Shown: piece after piece, positions 9,553 through 17,878 of the stretch
Layout: the number at the start of each line of letters is the position of its first letter
How positions within the stretch are numbered: position 1 is the stretch's first letter
Assembly: GCA_019637815.1 (NCBI GenBank)
Contig: JAHBUZ010000025.1
Span: forward strand, 1 to 60,870
Direction: 5' to 3'
Length of the DNA stretch: 60,870 bases
Source of the DNA: Chloroflexota bacterium
GTDB lineage: Bacteria; Chloroflexota; Limnocylindria; Limnocylindrales; CSP1-4
Position numbers and translations under genes: made by a program
Notes under the pieces: model-generated
Told to the model about the DNA's origin: nothing
The model's database searches: none
What the model saw: only the letters and a program-made list of their open reading frames with translations

Positions 9553-10589
9553 GGCCGGTCGGGTGGGCGGGCGACCGGGCGACCGACGACGCGACCGACC
9601 TGGCGGCGACCTCGGGCCAGGGCACGACGCCACCAGGGCGACGGCGCAGGACGCCGCGCTCGTCGTACGCGGAGCGGCACCCCGGCGGACCCCTGTGCGT
9701 CCGCGAGACGACGCGCCGCCCGGCGGAGGACGTCCCGTCCGGCCGCAGCGTCACCCTGGGTGAAGAGCCAGTCCGCGATCCAGTAGGCGGACTCGACATG
9801 CCGGATGCGCTGGACCGCAGGATCCTGGCTGGACCAGCTGCCCCCGGGATGCTTTCGATACACCACTGGATGCAGGTCGCCGATCCAGACCGCGCCGCCG
9901 TGACCGCCGAGCTGCGCGTTCGTGAACTTGTCGTGCGCGGCGATCAGATCGTCGTGGGGATGACGTTCGAGCGGGACGTTCCGGAACAGCATCGTGGGCA
10001 GCACGGTGAATGCACCGCGGCGCAGCTCTGCGGCATCGAGATCCCGCTGCCGACTCGCAGGCAGCTTCTGCGTCGCCACGATGACGCCATCCCGGACGAC
10101 GAGCGCCTGGTGATGCGTCGTCACGCAGTCACGGCGGGTCTCCAGGACCGCCACCTGTCGGGTCAGCGTGTCCGGGTCCACCCAGTGGTCGTCACCCTCG
10201 CAGACCGCGATGTAGCGGCCACGGGCGAGCGGCAGCAGCACGTGGATGGCCAGCGTCCGGGGCCAGTCGTTCCGCTCCTCGAGCACCGCGCGCACGATCC
10301 GCGGGTAGCGCTGCTGGTACTCGGCGACGCGCTCGCGAGTGCCGTCCGTGGACGCGTCATCACGCACGAGGACCTCGAACGGGAAGGTGGTCCGCTGACC
10401 AAGGAAGCCGCGCATCGCGTCGTCGATGAACGACGCGTGCTGGTACGTGGGGCAGAGGATGCTCGCGAGCGGCTCCCCGGGCCCTCCGGGCTCCTCGAGC
10501 GCCCAGTCGCGGACGATCGCCGCCTCGTCACGCAGCGGCGGTGGGGCGGGTGCCGGGTCGCCGACGCGGAACTGGTGCTCGGGCGTCAC
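9549..10589 (-). CDS. family 2 glycosyltransferase
   Basis: The protein has 346 residues. The GTG at 10589 overlaps the stop of the upstream aminotransferase gene (GTGA), which fixes the start; the long N-terminal open extension overlaps that gene and is low-complexity Arg/Pro. GT-A motifs: ILCPTYQHASFI (44-55), VRDDASTDGT (75-84) and CEGDDHW (130-136) as the metal-binding DxD region. There are no membrane segments, and the tail is strongly basic (Arg/Pro). It is likely to transfer an activated sugar onto a lipid-linked or surface glycan; donor and acceptor cannot be told from sequence. Its coupling to RmlB and a sugar aminotransferase suggests an amino- or deoxysugar donor. Confidence 0.88.
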   Translation of the reverse strand: MTPEHQFRVGDPAPAPPPLRDEAAIVRDWALEEPGGPGEPLASILCPTYQHASFIDDAMRGFLGQRTTFPFEVLVRDDASTDGTRERVAEYQQRYPRIVRAVLEERNDWPRTLAIHVLLPLARGRYIAVCEGDDHWVDPDTLTRQVAVLETRRDCVTTHHQALVVRDGVIVATQKLPASRQRDLDAAELRRGAFTVLPTMLFRNVPLERHPHDDLIAAHDKFTNAQLGGHGGAVWIGDLHPVVYRKHPGGSWSSQDPAVQRIRHVESAYWIADWLFTQGDAAAGRDVLRRAARRLADAQGSAGVPLRVRRARRPAPSPWWRRALARGRRQVGRVVGRPVARPPDRP

Positions 10590-11650
10590 GAGACGGCCGC
10601 CCGGTCGAGGGCGTCGTGGATCCGTTCGGTGTCGGCGCGTGTGAGCGATCGCGAGAAGGGCAGGCCCAGGGTCGTGGCGGCGAGCAGCTCCGTCACCGGC
10701 AGGGCATGGCGCGGCAGCGCGGCATACGCGGGCTGGCGATGGCAGCCGTCCGCCCACCAGCGACGGGAGTCGATGCCGGCCGCCGCGAGGCTCCGCTCCG
10801 CGGCCTGTCGTGCTGCCTGGTGCGGGAATCGCACGATCCAGTAGGGATGCGCGTCCGCCCCGCGGAGTGGCACGGGCTCCATGCCGAGCGCCGTCTCCAC
10901 GGCCGTGGCCAGGCGACGGGCCGCGCGCCACTCGTCCCGCTCACGCTCCCAGTCATCCAGGGCAGCATGGGCGACCACCGCGGTGATCTCCGGCATACGC
11001 GCGTTGATGCCCAGGAAGCTCGACGCCCGCGCACCCTCGAAGCCGAGCAGGGTCCAGCTCGCGAAGCGCCGGGCGCGGTCCGGGTCCCCGAAGACCACGA
11101 TGCCACCCTCGCCTGCGCCGAGCACCTTCGTGGCGCCGATCGAGAACACCACCGCGGCGCGTGGTGGCAGCCCGGCGAGCGGACCGATCCGGGCCCCGAG
11201 GGACGCGGCGGCGTCGATGACGGTCTCCCGATCAGGGTCGATGCGCGCCGGATCCACCCCGGAGCCGAAGGGCGCGACCGAGAGGATGCCGTCCGTGGTC
11301 GCCGGCGGATCGATCCACCAATCCTCTGGCCGCGCGTCCACCAGGGTCAGTCGCTTGCCGGCCTGGAGTGCCGCCGCGATCGTGGCACTGAACGTCCACG
11401 ACGGGGCGGACCAGGTCAGCTCCGGGCTCAGGCACAGGGCACCCATGAGGCCCAGGGTGGCGTTCGCCACGGTGATGACCCGATCCGGGCTCGTGCCGAG
11501 GAAGCCGGCCATCCGCTCCTCCAGCTCCAGGACCTGCGGTCCCCGATTGGAGTACATGCCCGAGGCGTGCATGGCTGCGAGTCGCGGGGCGAAGCGAGCT
11601 GGCTCGGGGAGTCGTGGCCGCATGAGCGGCAGGCGTGTCTCGATCATCAT
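10586..11650 (-). CDS. DegT/DnrJ/EryC1/StrS-type sugar aminotransferase
   Basis: The protein has 354 residues, near the family length of about 370. The PLP lysine is K175 in FSIGATKVLGAGEGG (169-183), matching the family FSxxATKxxxxGEGG pattern; IDAAASLG (145-152) is the PLP-ring Asp region. It would transaminate a keto-sugar nucleotide to an amino sugar. It starts an operon with the glycosyltransferase and rmlB, joined by 4-bp overlaps. Two adjacent ATG codons (11650 and 11647) are possible starts. The divergent SDR gene starts only 6 bp away, so each promoter must lie inside the other gene. C-terminal NDP-sugar specificity cannot be read off. Confidence 0.9.
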   Translation of the reverse strand: MMIETRLPLMRPRLPEPARFAPRLAAMHASGMYSNRGPQVLELEERMAGFLGTSPDRVITVANATLGLMGALCLSPELTWSAPSWTFSATIAAALQAGKRLTLVDARPEDWWIDPPATTDGILSVAPFGSGVDPARIDPDRETVIDAAASLGARIGPLAGLPPRAAVVFSIGATKVLGAGEGGIVVFGDPDRARRFASWTLLGFEGARASSFLGINARMPEITAVVAHAALDDWERERDEWRAARRLATAVETALGMEPVPLRGADAHPYWIVRFPHQAARQAAERSLAAAGIDSRRWWADGCHRQPAYAALPRHALPVTELLAATTLGLPFSRSLTRADTERIHDALDRAAVS

Positions 11651-11656
11651 GGGTCG

Positions 11657-12568
11657 GTGCGCATTCTGACCGGATCACCCACCCCGGACGAGCGCCCCGC
11701 GGCTCCCAGGCGCCTGGCCATCCTCGGCGCGAGCTCACCCATCGCGCGAACCGTCAGGGACGCAGCGATCGCGGCCGGCCATGCGGTCGTGACGGTCGGT
11801 CGCCGGGACGCGGACGTGCTGCATGACGTGGCGGATCCCGGACCGGTCCCCGAGCTTCCCGGCGGTGCGGATGTCGTCATCTGCGCCATCGGCGCGCTCG
11901 GTGACGGCACGCTGGATGGATGGCGTACGGCGGCCGTGGTGAACGCCGCGGGACCGCTCGCGGCGGTCGCGATCGCGGAGACGGCCGGGGCAGCCCACGT
12001 GGTGCTGCTCTCCACGATCTACGCCGGGCATGCCGACCGGTACACCGGGCCGCCAGCCTACCCGGTGACGAAGCGGCACGGTGAGGAGCTCGCACGACTC
12101 GCCGCACGAGCCGCCGGGAGGACGCTCACCGTGCTCCGGCCGAGCCACGTCTATGGGTCGGACCCGCTGCTGCTCGCCCGGCAGCCGCTGCTCGCGATGG
12201 CGCTCGAGCGGTCACGTCTCGACGAGGAGCTCGTGCTGCATGGCTCCGGCACCACCTGCCGGGACTACCTCCACGTGGACGACCTGGCGGCCATGGTCCT
12301 CGCGGCGGCCGACCGCCGGGTCGAGGGGACGGTCGACTGTGGCTCGCCCGGGGAACGCTCGTTCCGGGAGCTGGTCGAGATCATCTACCGTGCCCGCGGG
12401 CTCGAGCCGCGCATCCGGCTGGACGCTGGGCGCCCGGACGCACCCGAGCCGCCACCGCTCGACCGCGAAGCGAGCGCCGACGCACTCGGCGTCCGGGCGA
12501 GGATCCCGGTGGATATCGGGCTCCACCGCGTGGTCACGGACCTGGCCACCGACGGAGTGCGCGGATGA
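11657..12568 (+). CDS. NAD-dependent epimerase/dehydratase (extended SDR)
   Basis: The protein has 303 residues. GTG 11657 is the only conventional start after the divergent DegT gene. The nucleotide loop is shortened and atypical, GASSPIA (24-30), in place of GxxGxxG. LLSTIYAG precedes YPVTK with catalytic Tyr135/Lys139. LRPSHVYGSDP and CRDYLHVDDLAAMVL are typical of the NDP-sugar epimerase/reductase branch. It is the first gene of a three-gene operon (SDR, ATP-grasp, WbqC) with ATGA overlaps. A sugar-nucleotide 4-reductase or epimerase acting in the surface-glycan pathway is likely; the substrate is unknown. Confidence 0.82.
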   Translation: MRILTGSPTPDERPAAPRRLAILGASSPIARTVRDAAIAAGHAVVTVGRRDADVLHDVADPGPVPELPGGADVVICAIGALGDGTLDGWRTAAVVNAAGPLAAVAIAETAGAAHVVLLSTIYAGHADRYTGPPAYPVTKRHGEELARLAARAAGRTLTVLRPSHVYGSDPLLLARQPLLAMALERSRLDEELVLHGSGTTCRDYLHVDDLAAMVLAAADRRVEGTVDCGSPGERSFRELVEIIYRARGLEPRIRLDAGRPDAPEPPPLDREASADALGVRARIPVDIGLHRVVTDLATDGVRG

Positions 12569-13536
12569 CCACCGTGCTCGTCACCGCGGTGGGCGGGATC
12601 GCGGGCTATGGGGTCGTGCGGAGCCTGCGCGCGGCCCGCCCCGGGGTGCGCATCGTCGGCGTCGACACCGATCCCGCCGCCGTCGGCCTGCGATGGTGCG
12701 ATACCGGGGTGCTCGTCCCGCCCGCTGCCGACCCCGGCTTCCTGGCGGCGCTCGCGGACGTCATCCGGCTGACTGGCACGGATGTCGTCATCCCCACCCA
12801 TCCGGCCGAGATCCTGCCCCTCGCCCGGTGGGATGCGCCGCCGGTGCCCATCGTCGTCGACCGTGTCGAGCTCGTGGAGCGTGCCATCGACAAGTGGGAG
12901 ACGTTCCGCTGGCTGTGCGAGCACGAAGACCCGAGCGCGATCCCGAGTGCCATCCCGGATCCGAGCCCCACCGTTCCGGCATCGACCTCCTTCGAGGAGC
13001 TGCGTGCGACGCTCAGGACGCCCTTCATCGTCAAGCCGCGTCGTGGCTCCGGCTCCCAGGGCGTCCGACGGGTCAGCAGCTTCGAGGAGCTGACCGAGGC
13101 GACCCATCCCGATCCGGGGGCCATGATCGCGCAGCGTCTCGTCGGCTCGGATGACGAGGAGTACAGCGCCGCGCTCTTCGGCGACGGCAGCGGCGGGATC
13201 GCCGCTCGCATCGTGCTCCACCGTGCGCTCGATCGCGGTGGCTGGACACGCCGCGCGAGCCTGGCCTCGCCTGCCGGCCTCGACGCCGTCCTGGAGCGCC
13301 TCGCCGCGATCCTCCGACCGCGCGGGCCCATCAACCTGCAACTGCGCCGCGAGGCTGACCACTGGTGGCTCCTGGAGGTCAACCCGCGGATCTCGTCCAG
13401 CACCTCGATGCGCGCGACGCTCGGCTATCCGGAGGCAGCGATGGCCGTCGACCATGCGCTCCACGGTATCCTGCCGACACAGCCGACGCTCCGCGCCGGG
13501 ACGGTGTGGCGCTACGTCGAGGACCTCGTCGGATGA
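12565..13536 (+). CDS. ATP-grasp family ligase, CarB/PylC-like
   Basis: The protein has 323 residues. Its start overlaps the SDR stop (ATGA). The N-terminus is a pre-ATP-grasp Rossmann region (TAVGGIAGYGVVRSL, 7-21). Then come the ATP-grasp signatures: PFIVKPRRGSGSQGV (phosphate-loop region), MIAQRLVGSDDEEYS, and LLEVNPRISSST, which carries the metal-binding Glu and Asn. ATP-grasp enzymes join a carboxylate to an amine or thiol through an acyl phosphate. Next to a sugar aminotransferase and glycosyltransferase it may attach an amino acid or other acyl group to an amino sugar. That role is inference; the fold assignment is firm. Confidence 0.83.
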   Translation: MTTVLVTAVGGIAGYGVVRSLRAARPGVRIVGVDTDPAAVGLRWCDTGVLVPPAADPGFLAALADVIRLTGTDVVIPTHPAEILPLARWDAPPVPIVVDRVELVERAIDKWETFRWLCEHEDPSAIPSAIPDPSPTVPASTSFEELRATLRTPFIVKPRRGSGSQGVRRVSSFEELTEATHPDPGAMIAQRLVGSDDEEYSAALFGDGSGGIAARIVLHRALDRGGWTRRASLASPAGLDAVLERLAAILRPRGPINLQLRREADHWWLLEVNPRISSSTSMRATLGYPEAAMAVDHALHGILPTQPTLRAGTVWRYVEDLVG

Positions 13537-14270
13537 CCGACCCGGCCAGCACGGCACCGCCCCGGCCCCGGCGAGTGGCCGTGATGCAGCCGTATCTGTT
13601 CCCGTACCTCGGCTACTGGCAGCTCATGGCATCCGCCGACCTGTTCGTGCTGTACGACGACGTGCAGTACGTGCGGGGCTCCTGGATGAACCGCAACCGG
13701 GTGCTGGTCGACGGTCGCCCGGCATGGATCACCCTGCCCGTGTCGCCTGCACCGTTGCGGACGAGCATCGCCGCGACCCGGCTCGGCGCGAGACATGACA
13801 CGGCCGTGGCGACGATCCGCCGTCGGGTGGAGCAGGCGTATCGATCGGCGCCGGTGCTCCCGACCGGGCTGCGGATCCTCGACCACAGCTTCCAGGCGGG
13901 CGACGCGATGCTCCTCGAGCCGGTGCTGCGCTCGATCGACGCGGTCCGGGACGAGCTCGGTCTGACGACCCCCATGGTCCGCTCCTCGACCCTTGACTAC
14001 GACCGCTCCCTGCCGCGCGAGGCACGGCTCATCGAGCTGTGCCGGATCGTCGGCGGGGAGGAATACCTGAGCCTGAGTGGCGGGCGGCGGCTGTATCGGA
14101 CGGAGGCGTTCGCGGCGGCCGGGCTGCGACTGCGATTCCACGATCTCGACCGGCTGCTCGTCACGGCCGCGCCCGACGTCGATGCGCAGCTGTCCGTGCT
14201 CCATGCGATCATGACCGTGCCGCGCGATCGGCTACGCCATCACCTCCACGACGCACGCTGGCTGGCCTGA
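13533..14270 (+). CDS. WbqC-like family protein
   Basis: The protein has 245 residues. The ATG at 13533 overlaps the ATP-grasp stop (ATGA). The N-terminus has the family hallmark VAVMQPYLFPYLGYWQLM, then DLFVLYDDVQY and GSWMNRNRV. WbqC-like proteins occur in O-antigen and capsule clusters, often beside DegT aminotransferases; their reaction is not established. The three-gene order here (SDR, ATP-grasp, WbqC) suggests the three act on one glycan modification. A 5-bp stem (CCCCG/CGGGG) follows the stop and is a weak terminator at best. Confidence 0.87.
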   Translation: MTDPASTAPPRPRRVAVMQPYLFPYLGYWQLMASADLFVLYDDVQYVRGSWMNRNRVLVDGRPAWITLPVSPAPLRTSIAATRLGARHDTAVATIRRRVEQAYRSAPVLPTGLRILDHSFQAGDAMLLEPVLRSIDAVRDELGLTTPMVRSSTLDYDRSLPREARLIELCRIVGGEEYLSLSGGRRLYRTEAFAAAGLRLRFHDLDRLLVTAAPDVDAQLSVLHAIMTVPRDRLRHHLHDARWLA

Positions 14271-14400
14271 CCCCGAGCCGACGGGGAGCGGCGGAGGCCG
14301 AGACGCCGAGACGGGGCGATGCGCGGCGACGGGACGCAAGGGGGCCCATGCGGGGCGCCGGGGGCCGAGACGGGCGAGCCACCCATCAGCCAGCTCCCTG

Positions 14401-14574
14401 GCGGCGAATACCCTGCCACTTGGGTCGACTGGTAGATCACGTGACGCTCGTCTGCGGGTGTCGCGAGCCAGCCCACGCTCACGCGGATAGCCGATCGCCC
14501 AACCAGTGGAGCAGGTGGCATGGAAACGACCCCCACTGGCCCGGCAGGTGCTCGACCAGTCGAACCGATCGGCA
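14401..14574 (+). repeat. interspersed ACTGGT element, copy 1
   Basis: This is one of three copies in the window (others at 38791-38962 and 60123-60300, both on the opposite strand). Shared blocks, read on the minus strand here, include TTTCCATGCC, CCACTGGT, GCGATCGGC, GAGCGTGGGC, CACGTGATC, ACCAGT and AAGTGGCAGGG, in that order with small indels. CACTGGT and ACCAGTG form an inverted pair about 90 nt apart, and the outer GCCGATCG pairs with CGATCGGC. In the frame where the copy-3 minus strand reads HWWIT, this copy has a TAG stop, which argues against coding. Confidence 0.7.
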
Positions 14575-14604
14575 TGAAGGTCACAGGGCAGACAGCGCTG
14601 GGTG

Positions 14605-14690
14605 CCGCTTCGCGCCGAGCCGGCCCGCTCTGATGCTCCGATGTGACCCGGGATGGGAAGGGCCATCCCTCGCGTGAGCACGAATCGCAC
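14605..14690 (+). repeat. second repeat family (GATGCTCCGAT element), copy A
   Basis: It shares GATGCTCCGAT, TGAC(C/T)CGGGA, then GAGCACG(A/G)ATCGC with copy B at 40455-40530. A hairpin is kept in both but with different bases: GGGATGG/CCATCCC here and GGGTA/TACCC there. The compensating change suggests a conserved RNA or DNA structure rather than conserved sequence. No T-run follows, so it is not a typical intrinsic terminator. Confidence 0.6.
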
Positions 14691-14778
14691 CGACAAGGCT
14701 GCCCACGGCCCGGCCTCTGGCTGGCCCGGCACCCGGCACACAGCCCGGCGTCCCGGCCCACCGGCCGGCACCGGCGGA

Positions 14779-16017
14779 TCAGCGGCCTCGGCCGCCGCTC
14801 CCCACGGGCTGGCGCCACTTGTCATGGCGCGGCGTGAACCGGCTGTCCACGCCGTCCTGCGCGTATCCGTCCGCGAGCATCACGTCGAACGCGTGGACCA
14901 TGTCCTCCATGAGCGCATAGCGCCCGGGCGTGTACGCGGGTGATGCGGTGCCTCGCTGCTGGAGCTCGCACACCTCCCAGTCCTGGCGATTCGTGAGATC
15001 CCAGAAGTCGACCGCATCCGACGGGTCGAACCCATCGGTCGCCATGGTGTCCGGATGGAACGACCACTCGCAGATCACCTTCGAGCGGCCCGGCGCGACC
15101 GGCCACACCTGGTGCGTCATCAGGTAATCCGGATGGAGGCTCAGCAGCAGGTTCGGCCACACCAGGAAGTAGTAGATACGTCGCTCATCCTCGGTGGTGA
15201 TGCCGGGGAGCGGCGGTCGACCGTGCCGCAGCCCGTCCACGGACATGGTGTCGAAGTCCGGCCGGAGCTCCATCCAGCCGCCACACCACGGCCCATCCGA
15301 TTCGATGTTCTGACCCAGGTCGTACGGTGTCAGCTTGTTGAGCTGCGGATGCACACCCGGACAGTGATAGCACTCCGAGTAGTTCTCGCCGATGACCTTC
15401 CAGTTGGCATCGACGTCGTACTCGATGCGGTGGGCCCGGCGCAGGTCCGCGAGCGGGAACCGGTCGATGTGTCGCCACAGTCCCGCCAGCGTCTCGTGCA
15501 GGTCAGGCGCGTCCGGGTCCAGGGACACGAACACGAGACCCTGCCACTCCGCGGCGCGCGCGGGCACGAGCCCGTAGTCGGCGGTGTCGAAGTCCACGAG
15601 CGTGTCCGTATGACTCGCACGACGCAGCCGGCCATCCAGCTCGTAGGTCCACGCGTGGTACGGGCATTGGAATCGGACGATGCGCCCCGCGGGCTCGGTG
15701 CAGATGAGCGCACCCCGATGACGACACACGTTGTGGAACGCACGCACCACGTCGTCCTCGCCACGGATCACCACGAGTGGCTGTCCGGCGACCTCCACCT
15801 GGACGTATCGACCCGGCCGATCGACGTCCTCCGAGCGCGCGACGAACACCCAGTCGCGCCCGAACCAGGCCGCCTGCTCGAAGTCGAGCACCGCCGGATC
15901 ATGGAACACGCGCGGCGGGAGCAGGCTCGCCTCCACCACGGGTCGGCGGGTCGCCGCGACCTCGGCAGCGGTGACGGGTGACCGAGGCACGACCGGGGAG
16001 CGCGGCTGCACGTCCAT
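14779..16017 (-). CDS. Rieske-type aromatic-ring-hydroxylating oxygenase alpha subunit (GbcA-like)
   Basis: The protein has 412 residues. The Rieske [2Fe-2S] ligands are C98, H100, C118 and H121 (CRHRG and CPYHAW). The mononuclear iron site is in ENYSECYHCPGVHPQL (211-226) with H218 and H223; the carboxylate ligand is probably in SDAVDFWD near residue 345. The ENYxECYHCPGVHP form is typical of oxygenases that demethylate quaternary amines (glycine betaine, stachydrine) rather than of classic benzene-type enzymes. The cognate reductase is not adjacent. A TAGTCT box on the minus strand (16024-16029) lies 6 nt before the ATG and overlaps the upstream ugd stop codon, suggesting a leaderless internal promoter. 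Confidence 0.87.
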   Translation of the reverse strand: MDVQPRSPVVPRSPVTAAEVAATRRPVVEASLLPPRVFHDPAVLDFEQAAWFGRDWVFVARSEDVDRPGRYVQVEVAGQPLVVIRGEDDVVRAFHNVCRHRGALICTEPAGRIVRFQCPYHAWTYELDGRLRRASHTDTLVDFDTADYGLVPARAAEWQGLVFVSLDPDAPDLHETLAGLWRHIDRFPLADLRRAHRIEYDVDANWKVIGENYSECYHCPGVHPQLNKLTPYDLGQNIESDGPWCGGWMELRPDFDTMSVDGLRHGRPPLPGITTEDERRIYYFLVWPNLLLSLHPDYLMTHQVWPVAPGRSKVICEWSFHPDTMATDGFDPSDAVDFWDLTNRQDWEVCELQQRGTASPAYTPGRYALMEDMVHAFDVMLADGYAQDGVDSRFTPRHDKWRQPVGSGGRGR

Positions 16018-16026
16018 GACCGGAGA

Positions 16027-17391
16027 CTACACGGCCGCCGCGGCGGTCACGGGGACGGCGATGCGCGCTGCGGCGCCGCCACCATCCGGCGTGTGGGTCA
16101 CGCCCATCGCGACGACCGTGAGACCGGCCGCCAGCGCGGCGTCACGATCGATGATGCGCCGCGCATCCGCGATGATGCGACCGCGCATCCGGGGCGCGAG
16201 CGCGGCCCAGTCGAGCGCGCCGAACTCCGCCCACTCGGTGCCCACGACGACCGCATCGGCGTCGATGACCGCCTCGGCCGCGGACGGCGCCGCGTCCACG
16301 GTCACACCGCCCGCCGCGAGCTGGACCACGCCCGCCTCGGTGGCCTTGGGGTCATACGCCACGACCCGCGCGCCGCGTGCCACGAGTCGCTCCGCGAGAC
16401 GCAGCGCCGGGGATTCCCGCAGGTCATCGGTGTTCGCCTTGAAGGTGAGGCCGAGGAGCGCCACGCGTGACCCGGCCAGGGATGCGCCACGTGCCCGCTC
16501 CAGCCCGTCGATCAGCCAGTCCGCCTGCCCCAGGTTCGACTGGTCGACCGCGGCGATGATGGGCGCCTCGATGCCGAACGAGCGCGCCAGCTCCGGCAGT
16601 GCCCGCACCTGGGAGGGGAAGCAGGAACCGCCGAACCCGGGCCCCGGCGACAGGAACGACCGACCGATGCGCAGGTCCAGACCCATGCCGTCGACGACCG
16701 CGTGCACATCGGCACCGGTCGCCGCGCACAGGCGTGCCAGCTCGTTGGCGAAGCTGATCTTGGTGGCCAGGAACACGTTGGACGCGAGCTTGATGGTCTC
16801 GGCGCTCGTGAGGTCCGTGTCCAGGATCGTCCGGCCCATGGGCGCGTACAACTCGTGGAGCTCCTGGACCAGCGCCTGCGCGTCCCGACCCGCCCCCACC
16901 ACGACCCGGTCCGGCTCGAGGAAGTCCCGCACGGCGACGGCCTCGCGGGTGAACTCCGGGTTGAAGCACAGGCGGACGTCCGGGTCGATGGCCTGCGCCA
17001 GGGCCTCCAGGCGGACCGCGGTGCCGGGCATCAGGGTGCTCCGCACCACCAGGTGGCGCGGCGCCCGGGAATCCTCCGCGAGACCCCGCACGGCACGTTC
17101 GACCAGCTCGCCGTACCACTCGCCCGCGCGATCAAGGGTGCCGACCGCGACGATGACCAGCTGGCTCCCGTACGTCCCGGACTGGTCGGCGTGGAACGAG
17201 AGCCGCCCGTTCGCGAGGCCCGCCGCGACCAGCTCGTCCAGCCCGGGCTCGTGGATGGGTACCTCGCCGCCACGGAGCCGCTCGATACGCGCGCGGTCGA
17301 TATCCACGACGCGCACCTCGTTGCCGAGATGCGCGAGACAGGCCCCGGTGACGAGGCCGACATAGCCGGCCCCGATGACGCTGATCAGCAT
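16027..17391 (-). CDS. ugd: UDP-glucose 6-dehydrogenase
   Basis: The protein has 454 residues from ATG 17391, chosen because the Rossmann motif VIGAGYVGL starts at residue 5; upstream frame is not protein-like. Conserved features: GAGYVG (7-12), ETIKLASN with Lys201 and Asn205, and catalytic Cys257 in GPGFGGSCFPS. The usual KD after SCFP is replaced by SQ. It oxidises UDP-glucose twice to UDP-glucuronate, using two NAD+. The product would feed the surface glycan made by the nearby cluster. GDP-mannose or UDP-ManNAc dehydrogenases share the fold, so substrate identity is likely rather than certain. Confidence 0.9.
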   Translation of the reverse strand: MLISVIGAGYVGLVTGACLAHLGNEVRVVDIDRARIERLRGGEVPIHEPGLDELVAAGLANGRLSFHADQSGTYGSQLVIVAVGTLDRAGEWYGELVERAVRGLAEDSRAPRHLVVRSTLMPGTAVRLEALAQAIDPDVRLCFNPEFTREAVAVRDFLEPDRVVVGAGRDAQALVQELHELYAPMGRTILDTDLTSAETIKLASNVFLATKISFANELARLCAATGADVHAVVDGMGLDLRIGRSFLSPGPGFGGSCFPSQVRALPELARSFGIEAPIIAAVDQSNLGQADWLIDGLERARGASLAGSRVALLGLTFKANTDDLRESPALRLAERLVARGARVVAYDPKATEAGVVQLAAGGVTVDAAPSAAEAVIDADAVVVGTEWAEFGALDWAALAPRMRGRIIADARRIIDRDAALAAGLTVVAMGVTHTPDGGGAAARIAVPVTAAAAV

Positions 17392-17470
17392 GCGCGGAAG
17401 GGTACCGCAGCGCGGCCCGGACCCCCGGCTCCCGCGACCCACGCCCCTGCCCGTGAGGGGACCGATGGGG

Positions 17471-17827
17471 TCAGCCGAGCAGTGCCTTCCAGCCGGCCTC
17501 GTCCGGCCCGACCACGAACCGGTCGCCGGCCCGCACCAGGGGCAGCCGCAACAGCCGCGGATCGGCCACCACGCGCTCCATGACCTCGGTGTCGTCCATG
17601 GACAGGTAGCCGAGACCAGCGGCCTTGAAGGCGGCCGACTCGCTGTCCAGCAACGTCCGGGGTCCCAGGCGCTGCGCGAAGCGACGCAGCTCGGTGGGTG
17701 CAGGTGGACGCACCGTGATATCCACGAAGGACACCGCGACGCGTCGTTCCTTGAAGAATCGGAGCGCCTTCTGGGTGCTCCGGGAATCCTTGCGTCCGAA
17801 GACCTGGACGGATGGGCCCGCGCTCAG
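17471..17827 (-). CDS. ArsC/Spx-like thioredoxin-fold protein lacking the usual cysteine
   Basis: The longest frame with a usual start (GTG 17734) would cut off a clear family N-terminus. Upstream in the same frame lie VFGRKDSRSTQKA and LRFFKERRVAVSFVDI, the ArsC-family pattern. Between that segment and the in-frame stop at 17879-17881 there is no ATG, GTG or TTG. CTG at 17825-17827, preceded by GGGG about 7 nt upstream, is the most plausible start (118 residues). The active-site Cys of ArsC/Spx is replaced (KDSRST), so it is unlikely to be an arsenate reductase. Its function is unknown. It is close behind and co-directional with the next gene upstream (18184). Confidence 0.65.
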   Translation of the reverse strand: MSAGPSVQVFGRKDSRSTQKALRFFKERRVAVSFVDITVRPPAPTELRRFAQRLGPRTLLDSESAAFKAAGLGYLSMDDTEVMERVVADPRLLRLPLVRAGDRFVVGPDEAGWKALLG

Positions 17828-17878
17828 CGGACGCCCCGGCGTGTCAGGACGCGCGAGATGACAGGGTCGAGACGCCGG

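Larger units (their letters stand above)
14271..14778. other. 508-bp intergenic region between convergent genes, holding two repeat elements
   Basis: No gene was found. The open frames here are Arg/Pro-rich and not conserved as protein. The region contains copy 1 of the interspersed ACTGGT element (14401-14574) followed directly by copy A of a second repeat (about 14605-14690). The first 120 bp hold short GC-rich GAGACG-type repeats. Both flanking genes end here (WbqC from the left, the Rieske oxygenase from the right). Confidence 0.6.
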
